DNA of 64,000 bases from Austropuccinia psidii (Eukaryota; Basidiomycota; Pucciniomycetes; Pucciniales; Sphaerophragmiaceae), in NCBI GenBank assembly GCA_023105745.1, contig JALGQZ010000002.1:76797285-76861284 (forward strand), read 5' to 3'. Shown here piece by piece: positions 34,429-44,708 of this stretch (positions are counted from its first letter, which is position 1; each line of letters starts with the position of its first letter). The notes beneath the pieces are model-generated. The model was given only the letters and a program-made list of their open reading frames with translations, made no database searches and had not been told where the DNA came from. The translations under genes were made by a program, and so were the position numbers.

Positions 34429-35785
34429 CAGTCTCTACAATAGTTGGTAGAGAAGGATTAAAATGAGAGAGAATAGGAGCAGTGGTGAAAGCTTCTCTGA
34501 GTATTTGAAACTGACTAAGAGCTTCCTCATTGAAGATAAAGGGAGAATCTTTTTTAAGGAGGGAAGTGAGAGCAGAGATTTTTTTGGAATAATTTTTAAT
34601 GAAACGACGATAAAAGTTGGCAAAGCCAAGAAAAGATTGGAGGGCCTTGATGTTCTTGGGCTGAGGCCAATTGAGGATTTGTTGAACTTTTGAAGAATCC
34701 ATCTTGAGGCCATCACTTGATACAACATAGCCCAAGTATTCCACACTTGAGGCATGGAATACACACTTGGAGGCTTTAGCAAACAAATTATTGTCTCTCA
34801 GTCTTTGGAGAACAGAGGCCACATGTTTAACATGTTCATCCAAAGAGCTAGAGAAGACCATAATATCATCTAAGTACACTACAACAAAAATATCCAAATA
34901 ATCTGCAAAAATATCATTCACAAGATTTTGGAATGAAGCTGGAGCATTGGTTAAGCCAAATGGCATAACCAAATACTCATAACTGCCATATTTGGTTCTA
35001 AAGGCAGTTAAATGCTCATCCCCCTCTTTAATTCTCAGGAGATTATAAGCACCAAGCAGATCTATCTTGGAGAAGATAGTAGCACCATTAAAGAGGGTAA
35101 GAAGCTGATTCATTGGAGGAACAGGATACCTGTTCTTCCTAGTGACAGCATTAAGTTTGCGGTAGTCAACACACAAACGAAGACCACCATCCCTTTTTTT
35201 AACAAAAAGGACAGGTGCTCCTGTTGAGGAGGAGCTTGGTCCGATGAAACCTTTCTCTGAATTCTCTGAAATGTAGGCCCGCAGTGTTTCTGACTCATTC
35301 TTTGATAAAGAGTAGATAACACCAACTGGAGGTAGAAGACCCTCCAGTTCGATATGATGATCACAGGCACGGTGTGGAGGAAGTTTCTCTGCTTTCACTT
35401 TGGAGAATACATCCAAATATTTGTGATACACAGGAGGGACTACCTTCAGCACAGCTTCAATCTCTTCTGGCTCTTCCTCCTCATCCCACTTCTCCTCCAG
35501 GGAGGCATGAAAGGATAAAGGAGCAAGGTCCATATCCCCTTGAAAGAGATGAAGTGAAGATATAGCAACATCTTCCCCAACATCTTTTATCTCTTTGAAG
35601 ACTTCATCTCTTAATGGAAGTAATGACTGAGAGGGAAAAATGGAGGGGTTATGGACAGAAGGAGGAAGGGAAGGTGTCTTAAGTTCACCAACCAGAGCAA
35701 CACTGTTGACAGCAGTGGGTAAGTCATTACTAGTAGAAGAAATAATACCACTAGAATCCTTATGACTAGAATCATAGGTGATCAA
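34382..35785 (-). CDS. pol: E1 reverse transcriptase (467-codon frame)
   Basis: A full RT domain: DHHIELEG at about residue 145, LCVDYRKLN at about 205, MPFGLTNAPA at about 275, active site YLDD at about 304, LGYVVSSDGL at about 350 and QSFLGFANFYRRFI at about 385; then the first RNase H acidic motif (TDASDYA) before the frameshift. It is in phase with protease (35792-36190), with a nonsense codon between them (DW, stop, SGLITY). The first 100 residues form a linker. The protein is intact in itself, and the frame most likely belonged to a larger Pol. Confidence 0.85.
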   Translation of the reverse strand: MITYDSSHKDSSGIISSTSNDLPTAVNSVALVGELKTPSLPPSVHNPSIFPSQSLLPLRDEVFKEIKDVGEDVAISSLHLFQGDMDLAPLSFHASLEEKWDEEEEPEEIEAVLKVVPPVYHKYLDVFSKVKAEKLPPHRACDHHIELEGLLPPVGVIYSLSKNESETLRAYISENSEKGFIGPSSSSTGAPVLFVKKRDGGLRLCVDYRKLNAVTRKNRYPVPPMNQLLTLFNGATIFSKIDLLGAYNLLRIKEGDEHLTAFRTKYGSYEYLVMPFGLTNAPASFQNLVNDIFADYLDIFVVVYLDDIMVFSSSLDEHVKHVASVLQRLRDNNLFAKASKCVFHASSVEYLGYVVSSDGLKMDSSKVQQILNWPQPKNIKALQSFLGFANFYRRFIKNYSKKISALTSLLKKDSPFIFNEEALSQFQILREAFTTAPILSHFNPSLPTIVETDASDYAIGCCTESGE

Positions 35786-35791
35786 TCCACT

Positions 35792-36190
35792 TTACCAATC
35801 AATAATGGGATTGAAATGGTAAAGAAAATCATAGCCCAATATTAGGTCTTCTCCCTTGGGTGAATCTATGATAAAGAAATCCCATTCAAAGCTTGGGAAA
35901 GAAGGCAAGTCAACAACCCACTTGGTATAAGGGGTGATGAACAGGGAAGTGGATTCATTAGAATCCAGAATGAAAAGAGGAATCTTTTCAGGGAGCTCTG
36001 ACATGGTCAATGAGTACTTGAGAACAAAATTCTTTGCAATAAAGGAGTTTGTAGCACCAGAATCAATGAGAATAATATAAAAAATATCAGAGATTGAAGA
36101 AAAAATAAGAAATTTTAAATATTTCTTGACACTAGTATTCAGAGTGCACAATTGTGCTCTTGAAGGAAATAAGTGAGAACCATTGAACAC
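35792..36190 (-). pseudogene. pol: E1 aspartic protease
   Basis: The catalytic D-S-G (ILIDSGATNSF) is at about residues 42-44 and the second conserved segment (EDLILGYDFL) at about 112. It lies in a different phase from gag, which ends at 36205, so expression would need a frameshift, or a base was lost. The stop at 35792-35794 separates it from RT. Confidence 0.82.
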
Positions 36191-36204
36191 ATCATGATTC
36201 CCAC

Positions 36205-37563
36205 TCAGGCTTTACCCTGCTTGCTAGGGAAGCCTTTTGATGACCCTTGTCTATTTTCAGGCCTCTTGAAAAAATTTTCAAATGGGTGTTTACCACCACA
36301 ATAATTGCACAAGCCTTCTTTAATCCTCCTCTCCTTTTCAGAACCAATTAATTTGTTGTCCTTATTGAGGAGAGAAGCATGAGGCTTGTCTTTGGACACT
36401 TGAAAATTCTTCCCCTTCTTATTCTTCTTGTGATAAGGCTTCTGTGATGATGAACTTTGAGGGGGCTTGGGGGAGTTGGATTCACTGATTGGAGGCTTCT
36501 TCTCTTGATGACTGCCCTTTTCCTTCTGCCTCTCATGGTACCTGTTATCTAATTCCAAGGTGATATCCATGAGTTCTTGAAGACTATCAAAAGTTCCAGG
36601 GTGAGAAGCCAATTGGTCCAGGAATCTTGATGCCAAGCCTCTTCTACACACATGAATATAGGCCCTTTCCCCCCAGTCTCCAATCCTTGACATTAAACTT
36701 CTGAAATAAGCTATGTACAAGGAAACTTGACCAATTTCCCTCATCCTCAAATTTTCCAACTCTTGTTCAGCTTTTCTGACTTCATTGGGATCACCAAACA
36801 GAGTGAATAACTGGGTTTCAAACAACTGCCAGTTATTGAGGAGATAAGAAGGGTCTTCATTGGAGATATTTGAGAGGTAAGGTTCAATCCATTTTCCAGC
36901 TCTACCAGTAAGAAAAGAAGTTGAGTATAAGACCTTCTTCCTGTCAGAGAAGAAGTTTGCTGGGTCATTATGAAAGATTAATTTACAGGATTGAATGAAT
37001 CCTCTCAATTTATGAGCTTTAGTACCATCAAAGGAATCAGGTGCCTTCATTGATGGAGTCTTGAATGCAGGGACTTTTGAAGTGTCCCTTGGGGCAACTG
37101 CTTGAGTGAGTTGTCCCATAAACTGAGTCATTTGCTCCATCATCTTGAGGAAATTTGGTGCAGCTTGGGAGACAGAAGGTTGATTAGAAAGGGCTACATT
37201 TGGAGCCTCAGGAGCTTCAGGAGCACCTGCCAAGGCAGCTGCCACTTCAGTCTCCTCCGATTCTTCCTCTTCCACAGACTCCTCCCCCTCCTCATCCTCA
37301 GCTTCCCCCAAGCTACTTCTAGGCCCTTGAGAAACACCAGGATAACCACCCAATAGTCCAGAGAATGATCTTGATCTTCTAGACTTCACACCTCCTCTTC
37401 TGGAGGGTGCTGCTCCTTCCATTGGTGGTCCTCTGTCCAAATTTGCACTCAGTTGATGAACTGATGGTGTGCGGTCAAGAGGAGCCCTTGGTGTAGGAGT
37501 GAGAACAGCTTGATGTCTCTGGGATCTTGTATTCTTGGCTGGTGGGCTATGCTGAACTGGCAT
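36205..37563 (-). CDS. gag: E1 Gag (452 codons)
   Basis: The start is the ATG at 37561-37563 (MPVQHSPPA), a start I recall from rust elements; the open frame extends upstream to 37665 without support. There is an Arg/Ser- and then Glu-rich disordered N-terminus (to about residue 110), a capsid domain at about 165-330 (FDGTKAHKLRGFIQSC, FLTGRAGKWIEPYLS, LFGDPNEVRKAEQEL, GLASRFLDQLASHP), and a basic tail. The knuckle CNYCGGKHPFENFF has the last Cys replaced by Phe. Gag builds the virus-like particle. Confidence 0.87.
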   Translation of the reverse strand: MPVQHSPPAKNTRSQRHQAVLTPTPRAPLDRTPSVHQLSANLDRGPPMEGAAPSRRGGVKSRRSRSFSGLLGGYPGVSQGPRSSLGEAEDEEGEESVEEEESEETEVAAALAGAPEAPEAPNVALSNQPSVSQAAPNFLKMMEQMTQFMGQLTQAVAPRDTSKVPAFKTPSMKAPDSFDGTKAHKLRGFIQSCKLIFHNDPANFFSDRKKVLYSTSFLTGRAGKWIEPYLSNISNEDPSYLLNNWQLFETQLFTLFGDPNEVRKAEQELENLRMREIGQVSLYIAYFRSLMSRIGDWGERAYIHVCRRGLASRFLDQLASHPGTFDSLQELMDITLELDNRYHERQKEKGSHQEKKPPISESNSPKPPQSSSSQKPYHKKNKKGKNFQVSKDKPHASLLNKDNKLIGSEKERRIKEGLCNYCGGKHPFENFFKRPENRQGSSKGFPSKQGKA

Positions 37564-38350
37564 TACGAAAGAAGAATGAATAAAAACTTGATGATACTTT
37601 GAATAAATTAAGGCTTGACCAAAACAATCAAATGAGAATCTTGATGAACTTGAGAAATCAATCAATAGTCTTGAAGTGAATCAATATGAATAAATCTTGA
37701 AGAGTGAATATGACAAAGTCAAATTCTTATGAATAATCAATTTCAATCAATAAGTCAAATCAAGTAAATCAAGTCAATTCAAAATCAAATCAATTAAGTC
37801 TTGAGGAATTCAATCAATATCTTCAAAAGTCAATTCAATTTTCTTGAGGAATCAAATTCAAATCAATCAATTAAATCAAATCTTGAGGATAAATCAGCTA
37901 TCTTGAAGAATCAAATCAAGTCAATTAAATCAAATCAATCAAAGTCAATTCAAAATCTTGAGGTGAAATCAATGTCTTGAGGAATCAATCAATCAATCAA
38001 TAATCTTGAGAAATTTCAAAATCAAAATCACTGAATACCCCAAATCAATAAATCCCTGAATTATGAATCAATTAACCCAAATAATTCCACTCAAATAACC
38101 TGATGAAAACCTGAATTCAGACAAAAAGAGAAGTGAGAATGATAAAGAATAAAGTGAAATGGTCAGCAGAATTTTTGAAATGAGAAAGAGAATCAATTTT
38201 CATTTTGAATGGAATGAATGAGATGAAAATTGATGAGAGAGAAAAAATCATAAAAATCATAAAAATCATAAAAAGGTCATAATTGAAGAATGAGAGAAAT
38301 GAATAAAATGAATGAAAGAAAAAGAAGCAATTATGAGTTAATTAAAATAA
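37564..38350 (-). other. E1 5' untranslated leader with self-priming site
   Basis: About 0.8 kb rich in TTGATT/AATCAA steps, with (AATC)n at about 37983-38002 and a 9-bp repeat (ATCATAAAA) at about 38247-38275. No gene is seen. The LTR border has no TGG-type tRNA site. Instead 38336-38349 (+ strand AGTTAATTAAAATA) is the exact reverse complement of LTR positions 38707-38720. Confidence 0.7.
38336..38349 (-). promoter_or_regulatory. Probable self-priming primer-binding site of E1
   Basis: On the - strand it reads TATTTTAATTAACT, one base inside the 5' LTR. A transcript starting at about 38720 would begin AGTTAATTAAAATA and pair with it over 14 nt. Tf1/sushi elements prime cDNA in this way. 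The AT-rich core (TTAATTAA) is itself palindromic, which weakens but does not remove the case. Confidence 0.65.
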
Positions 38351-39127
38351 TGTCACAGGGGCTCTTCTAAATGAAGAGGGCCTGGCACTCAGTGAACAGA
38401 CTTACTTATGGAGGGCTCAGAAGAAATACTCAAATGATAAGAGTAATGAAATAAGATAATAATTTCCTAGTCATAAAATAATAAGAGGTAAAAGATATGA
38501 GAGGAAAACAAAAGCAATAATAAAGAGCCAACCACAAATAATCCTGTACCACTGTTTAAACCTGTTCAGAAAAGAGAAAAGGATTAATAAAGGATATGGC
38601 CACCAGGACTCTACTGAACAGGTGAGGAAAGGCAAAGACTAACTTAATAAATAATAAAATAATATTTCTTAATGAGAAATAAAATAATATTAAATAATAA
38701 ATCCAATATTTTAATTAACTGGGGGAAAAACCCCCAGGCGGATGAAGAGGAGCTGGTATATGTGAGAAATACCAGCCTTGGAGTTTGAGTGTTGAGATAC
38801 TGGCCTGTAAGCTGGAAGAAGTTGGATGTGGGATTGAATCCTGTATTGGTGAATCCAATACAGGTTATACAGTCAATATAGGTATTTGCGCCTGTATTGA
38901 TGAAAGGCCTGTATTTGGTGAATCCTGTATTTGGGTCTTGCCTGTATGAAACTGTATTGAGGTCTGAAAACTGTATTTGGAGAATGTTGAATGAAACCCC
39001 CTTGCTGATTGGGTTTTGAAGGGTATCAATGAAATAATGATTGTTGCTGATTGGGTTTTGAAGGGTATCAATGAAGTAATTATTGTTGAAGATGATTGGT
39101 AATGCCCCTGCCTCCTTGGCTGTGACA
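38351..39127 (-). repeat. 5' LTR of E1 (777 bp)
   Basis: TGTCACAGGGG to GGCTGTGACA on the + strand. Inferred layout on the - strand: U3 39127-38721, transcript start about 38720, R/U5 to 38351. A perfect hairpin, CTGGGGG-AAAAA-CCCCCAG (38719-38737), adjoins the start. A TATA-like TATACC lies about 40 bp upstream. Seven CTGTATT motifs lie at 38838-38982. The ORFs that run from here into B3 integrase (38644-39504) are chimeric artefacts. Confidence 0.9.
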
Positions 39128-39132
39128 TAACC

Positions 39133-39563
39133 TTTGTCACCACTTGGAGGAAGTGCTGTGACCCAATCCATGTGAACAACCTCCCAAAGGGATTTTGGTT
39201 CTTGAATATGGATCATAAGTCCCAATTTCTTGCCTGTACTCCTGTTTGCTTTTTGACATCTGTCACAGGTATGGCAATAGTCAATGGTTTCTTTTCTCCA
39301 AGATGGCCACCATGCACAGTTTTTTAGAATTGCAAGTTTTCTGTCCTCTGACAGGTGTCCAGAGTATATGCTATCATGGAATTCATGAAGAATGGTATTG
39401 ATAAGCAATCTGCTACATAATGTCATCACACAGGAATGTTTGGTTCTATGGTAAATAATCCCATCAAACAGGTGAAATCTTCCTTCAGAATAGGAATTTT
39501 TCAAAACTTTGTCCAGTGCATTGACTCAGGATGTATCTTTGCATTCTTTATCTAACAAAGAAG
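39133..39563 (-). pseudogene. pol: B3 integrase zinc finger and start of core
   Basis: On the - strand: YHRTKH, EFHDSIYSGHLSED (the Cys of the family ECHD is Phe) and [10 protein letters not shown], then MDWVTALPP with the first catalytic Asp. At 39128 the reading is cut by E1 inside the GDK-GY motif and continues at 18367. A frame break near 39500 separates it from the linker after RNase H. Confidence 0.8.
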
Positions 39564-40141
39564 TCAAGATATGGAAATTCTTGTCTTGCTTATAAGATTC
39601 TCTGACTTCTGCAAAGAATTCAATCCCAAATCAGTTATGTTAATTGCTTCAATTGGAATCTGTTGTCCAGCTTCCAAAGGTTCATAAGCTGGGTTATCAG
39701 GAGAGTTGGCTAATGCCCACCTGCTAAGTCCATCAGCATCCTTGTGAATGTTTCCTGATTTATGAACTATATTCATGTTTCCTCCATATTCTTGAATGGC
39801 TAATTGCCATCTCAACATATGTCTATTGGGAGTTTTCATGTTAAGAAGTGATTTCATGGCATTACAGTCAGTTATCACCTCAAAAGCACTGCCATAAAGA
39901 TAATAGTGTAATTTCTCAAGTTTTCATACCAAACATAAACACTCCATTTGGCTTGCACCATATCTGGCTTCTGTGGGTTTGATTTGTCTTGAGATGTAAC
40001 AAAGTGGTCCTTCTGTAGGTTTGTCATCAATAATTTGGACTTCATGAAGGGCTGCCGCTAATCCATCTCCCCATGTATCAATGTACAATTTGAAAGGTAT
40101 ATTCCAGTCAGGCATGAGGAGTAAAGGTGCTTCTGTAAGAG
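39564..40141 (-). pseudogene. pol: B3 RNase H
   Basis: Two frames (39924-40141 and 39564-39878) cover RNase [16 protein letters not shown], then [13 protein letters not shown] and DADGLSRW. A frameshift lies at about 39900. The upstream end is cut by the solo LTR-B at AAGAG (40137-40141), inside the sequence for KALTEAP. Confidence 0.8.
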
Positions 40142-42063
40142 TGTAAGATGTGACTATGAAACTGATGATAATATTACTATTAATCAACAGTACTATGTCT
40201 GTTCTTATGAATTATAATAATAAAATATTATTATAACCACAATTGAATAATTAAAGAATTATTTCTTTGACATGTTAAGCACTACTAGTGATTTTAACAG
40301 TGAGCAAGTAATTGTCTACAAGAATCAATTACAAGGAGAATTTGATAATAAAAACTTCTTTTATTAGAATAATAAAATTATTTTAATATATAATTATGTT
40401 TTGCAAGAATAATTATAAAGCTAACCCTTGAAGAAAACTATCAATAGAGAAAAACTTTAAGAATTAAAGATAAATGACTCACTAATACTCAAAAGAACTT
40501 ATTGATAGATAAAAGTAGAGAAATTTGACGTAGAATTGTGGATTTAAGAGATCAAAATGATTTATAGCAAGATTACAACAATATATAGTTGGATTCTATG
40601 ATTTCACGTCTTTCTGATTGATTCTGAAAGATTTAAAACACTTAAGAATAGTTTAACTAATACTTACTTGTTGGTAACAATGATATAAAATGATAATAAG
40701 ATGATGATACGGAAAAAACAGCAAGAGAAGGCCTCTTTTAAGTCAACAACAGCTCACAGAGGCGTGCCATGGAGAAAACTGAAAAACCAGTGAGTGAGAA
40801 AGCATTAAACCCTTTTGGATTAGTACTTACATCATCTGTTGTCACGTAAAATTGTCATAATTGCTTAATTGATGCTTTTACGTGACTACCAACCCCAATA
40901 TGGTTAAGAATAAAAGGAGTAACATTTGTAAATCTTCTGGTATTCCAAATTAATCATTGATTTCCCAAAGGTATCAATGCTATTGACAATTTAATCACAG
41001 GTTGTATTTACTGTGAATTTTGGAAGATTCAGTGTTTCACGTAGAATAACCAAAGATGGACTGTAAGTAAAACATTTAATTTTACTAGTAAAACTGTAAT
41101 TCTTTTTGGTTGTACCATAGCTAATACAGTTCTCCATTAGTCCTGAAAGCTTCAGAAAGATTCATTGAGAATTGTATTTTTAATGAATTTTTGAAGGTTT
41201 TACCTCATTTCTACATAGAATTGCAAATATCAGTGTTTGACTGGTTGCTATGAGGTAAATTAATGGATACTAGTCCAAAAAGGGTCTCAATTACTCTTTT
41301 GGGGCTTATCCATGGAAATTCATTAGTAATTGACATGGTTACAGGAGTTTAAGTAGCTCTTTACCTCCTTGGCAGGTCAAAATAGCAGGTTATTTGCTAT
41401 TTTCTGGTGTTTTACAGTAGTTGTAACTTGGTAACCAAGTTCCCAAAGAGGTTTAGTTTACCAATTGGGTCAAATCAGCCATGGAACCAAGCTTTGGAGC
41501 TATCCATGCCTCTGGGGACTCAGAAGTTGGGTACGCTGGCTCTCTTTGATGTCTTTTGTCCCCCTTGCTTATTTTTCACGTCAAAATAGTAATTTAAGCT
41601 TAAAGTGAGATATCCACTATGGGTGTACCAAAAGTGCATTTAAGAATACCATAATATTAAGTGCTCAAAACATTTATAACACTATTCTTAGTGTATATGT
41701 AACATGGGATTTCTCACTTTCCCATTATTTTGGCGTAAAATCAAGAAAAACAAAATTTTTCACAGATCTTTTATGTGGTATTAATGATGTGGTGTTGAAG
41801 TATTTTCCATATTACCACCTCAAAGAGTTGATTTGAGCTTATTCACTCTATGGAGCTACCCTAGGTGAATTTTTGTGTTGAATTCAAATCTAGCCTTAAA
41901 TCCATGGATTTACTTACTCAATAAAAAGTTATTCATCTTTTCTGAAATCAAAAATGATGAATTTTGAATATATGTATGATTTATGAGTTATGTATAATTC
42001 AAAATTTCTTTTCAAGATAATTGTGGCCTATTTGGGTATGTAAAATATACCTCAAGGCTCACA
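40142..42063 (-). repeat. Solo LTR of family B in B3 RNase H
   Basis: 1922 bp without interruption, TGTAAGATGTGACT to CAAGGCTCACA on the + strand. The flanks are AAGAG (40137-40141) and ATGAG (42064-42068); B1 shows the undisturbed target as AAGAGC, so the right copy has one change. A full element was inserted and later lost by LTR recombination. The ORF 41407-41589 is not a gene. Confidence 0.9.
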
Positions 42064-42068
42064 ATGAG

Positions 42069-43002
42069 CTTTCCTTATCTTCTCATAAGATTTAATTCTC
42101 TCCTGTGTCATCTCAAATACTGTCTGTTGATCACAGATTCTGTACAGTGACTTGGCTATAATTGCAAAGTCTTTCAATTTTTGTCTATAATAACTAGAAA
42201 AACCTAGAAAAGAAATAATTTCTTACTTATTCTACCGTATTGGCTTAAGTAACACTTCTTCTACTTTATTTTTGTCAATACCCAGGCTTAAACCAGAAAC
42301 AATATTTCCTAATTCTTTGAGCTCTTCAAAACCAAAATTGCATTTCTTGAGTGAAATTTTCATGTTCACTTCTGAATCTTTTTGATGTACTCTTGCAAGT
42401 CTTTCAAGGTGCAAAGACCATGAATCAGATCATATGATGATATCATCACTAGAAATGATAAGCCATCCTTGAGATAGCTCTGTGGGGAAGATGGTATTCA
42501 TCATTCTTTGATAATGAGATGGTGCATTTTTAATACCAAATTTCATTCTAAGATACTCATAAATACCACAGTGAGTGATAATTCTAAGTAATTTCTTAGC
42601 TTTAGGCGTCAAAACATTTTGGTGAAAGCCTTTCAATGCATCCATTGATGTTATATACTCAGCTCTAGACAATTGGTTCAAGGTTTCTTGAATTCTAGGA
42701 ATTGGATACCTATCTGGAACTGTGTAGGTATTCAATGCTCTAAAGTCTTCGACCATTCTTGATTTATCATTATGCCAAGCAATAATAACAGGTGTTGTCA
42801 CTTCAAATTCTTCATTATAGCCTACTTTCCTTAGTACACCAAGTTGGATTAACTCCTGGATATGTTTTTCCAAGGCTTCTCTAGCTCTGGGACTGGCTGG
42901 ATAAGCTGGTCTTCTAAGTACTTGAGGATATGGTCTGTCAATATTAAGAGTAATATAAACTTCATGTCCTTTTATAGCACCTAATGGTTCATTATCAGAG
43001 GC
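42069..43002 (-). pseudogene. pol: B3 reverse transcriptase (sense)
   Basis: On the - strand, frames 42430-42873 and 42232-42414 read [38 protein letters not shown], then the active-site region as ISSDDIII (family YIDD) and a stop, followed by HLERLARV and [16 protein letters not shown]. The signature GYNEEFEV (family EEVEV) is shared with the antisense copy at 45567, so the two B3 arms are closer to each other than to B1. Confidence 0.8.
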
Positions 43003-43732
43003 CTAAGCATTATTGTATGTGTATAACACATCAATAAGTTCATTCCTCATCTTTGGTGACAATGATGGATTAATTTGTGCTTCAACAAGTTGATTAGCCA
43101 CAAATTCTTCTTTATAAATATCTTTCTTAGAAGATATCATTGATATTTGTTTTGTCATATTGGAAAAAGCAAATTTTTGTCTCTTGTTTTCTCCAATTGT
43201 AAAATATCTGTCTTTATAGTTATTGATTTCAATACCATAAATTTTCATATAATCATTCCCAAGGATGATATGTTGAGATTTGCAATTGTCCATCACTATG
43301 ATCTCTGTCTTCATTCTTATTCTTCCTTCAGGGTGTGGGAACACAATATTGGTGTCCAATATGCCCAAAGGGTACATATTGTTACTGGAACTACAAAATT
43401 GTACACCTTCTATGGGTAATAGATCATTTTCCCATTCAGGAAGTATAGCTTGGAGAAAGCCTTTTCCTACACAAGTGCAAAATGCCCCTGTATCCAAATT
43501 TACTTTGGCTTCAATACCATTCATCGGAATTGATGTGATACAAGATGCTCCAGGGTTATAAACTTTTCCTCTATCAGGTTTGTTCTTACAAATTCTGGAA
43601 TCTTGGATATTGATCAGGTTATGACAGTCCTCAACGTACTGTGGCAAGTTAGTATGGACTTCTGTGACCTCAAAGAAAGCTGTAATGTTCTCAATGGTGC
43701 AGTCCGCTACTTGTGTATCCTCAGAGACTGCT
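43003..43732 (-). pseudogene. pol: B3 protease (sense copy)
   Basis: The open part is 43003-43647, 214 codons with D-T-G (LDTGAFC) at about residue 51. It ends in the shared TAG (43003-43005). At 43732 it joins gag of opposite orientation through the same junction sequence found at about 1527 and 44709, instead of its normal acidic linker. Confidence 0.8.
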
Positions 43733-43919
43733 TTCTATTTTAAACATTAATGAGCAACTTAAAATCCTGAAAGACCATGTCTTAGAAACAGATGAAAATA
43801 CCAATCAGTTTGCTACACATTTAGAAAAAAGTGACAGTGAAAGGGTGAAATTAAAGAATGAAATCATTGCAAATGTGGAACAAAAATTCTTGGAGGTTGA
43901 AAATGGAAAATGCTTTTAG
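43733..43919 (+). pseudogene. gag: Antisense gag fragment in B3
   Basis: The + strand reads FNINEQLKILKDHVLE and FATHLEKSDSE to ANVEQ. After a deletion at an AACAA(A)TTC microhomology it continues with FLEVENGKCF, from the capsid region. It is antisense to B3 and mirrors 44708 to about 44540, so the centre of B3 is an imperfect palindrome. Confidence 0.75.
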
Positions 43920-44708
43920 TCCAAATTTTACCAATTCTTGTTCTGGTAATGATGTCTTCCATTGCATTAATATAGTCTTCTGTTGAACAGGGCTCTACAC
44001 ATCTGCTTTTCATAGCATGTTCTAGTTCTCCTCAACACTTTCTTAATATTTTCATATTAATGATAGTGTCAGACATATCTGGGTGTAAAGCAGATAATCT
44101 GTCTTTTTGCTTGAAGAACCAAGTAAGTGGTTTATCGTTTTCTGGGTTAAAAATGAAATTTTACAAAGCATTTTCCATTTTAAACCTCCAAGAGTTATTT
44201 GCTCATTTGGTAATCACTTCAGATTTCCACCAAGACCAGTCATGTTTTCCATGATCTATTCTCATCTTGTAGTACCATTTCTTTGCTGTTTTGGTAAACA
44301 GACAGTGTAATTTTCCCACTATAATTTTATCAGGTATATTTAAGTCTTCCTGCAACATATCAATAGTTCTGATGAGCTCAATATGGTTGTATTCACCTTC
44401 ACCAGAGAATGTTGGCCATTCTTCCAATTTTTGAATATCTTTTCCAGAGACAACATTTTCTCCTAAGAGTGGGGTAAAACTTCCTTTAACAGAATGTTTT
44501 TCTTAAGTCAAAGGTGCAGAATGACTTGGCATATGTGGTTCATAATTCTTATGAATTTGTTCCCCATTTGCAATGATTTCATTCTTTAATTTCTGCATTT
44601 CACTGCAACTTTTTGCTAAATGTGTAGCAAACTGATTGGTATTTTCATCTGTTTCTAAGACATGGTCCTTCAGGATTTTAAGTTTCTCATTAATGTTTAA
44701 AATGGAAA
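43920..44708 (-). pseudogene. gag: B3 gag (central and capsid region, sense)
   Basis: On the - strand, from 44708: NINEKLKILKDHVLE (44503-44727 frame), HMPSHSAPL, stop, then EEWPTFSGEGEYNHIE (44203-44427), WWKSEVITK, stop, and the capsid end to EDIITRTRIGK at about 43930. No knuckle is present. Three nonsense codons or more. Confidence 0.75.

Larger units (their letters stand above)
18368..39127 (-). mobile_element. E1: Tf1/sushi-type Ty3/Gypsy element with 777-bp LTRs, hosting D1 and a solo LTR
   Basis: Both ends carry the duplication TAACC (18363-18367, 39128-39132), and the flanks join into one integrase gene of B3. LTRs: 3' LTR 18368-18988 plus 28676-28831 (777 bp without D1), 5' LTR 38351-39127 (777 bp), both TGTCAC...GTGACA. 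Internal order on the - strand: gag, PR, RT, RNase H, integrase (split by a solo LTR-C), chromodomain. Without its insertions E1 is about 9.3 kb. It carries one nonsense codon at the PR-RT join, one frameshift at RT-RNase H and knuckle damage, so it is inactive. Confidence 0.9.

Noticed and set aside
37983..38002. CRISPR-like or telomere-like repeat
   Set aside because: It is a plain (AATC)n microsatellite in a TTGATT-rich leader.
38644..39504. 286-codon antisense ORF that looks like an integrase with a novel tail
   Set aside because: It is a chimera: the integrase zinc finger of B3 read through the E1 5' LTR after the insertion point at 39127/39128.
40142..42063. 3' LTR of B3
   Set aside because: It is flanked by a near-perfect duplication (AAGAG/ATGAG) within RNase H codons, so it is an independent solo LTR.
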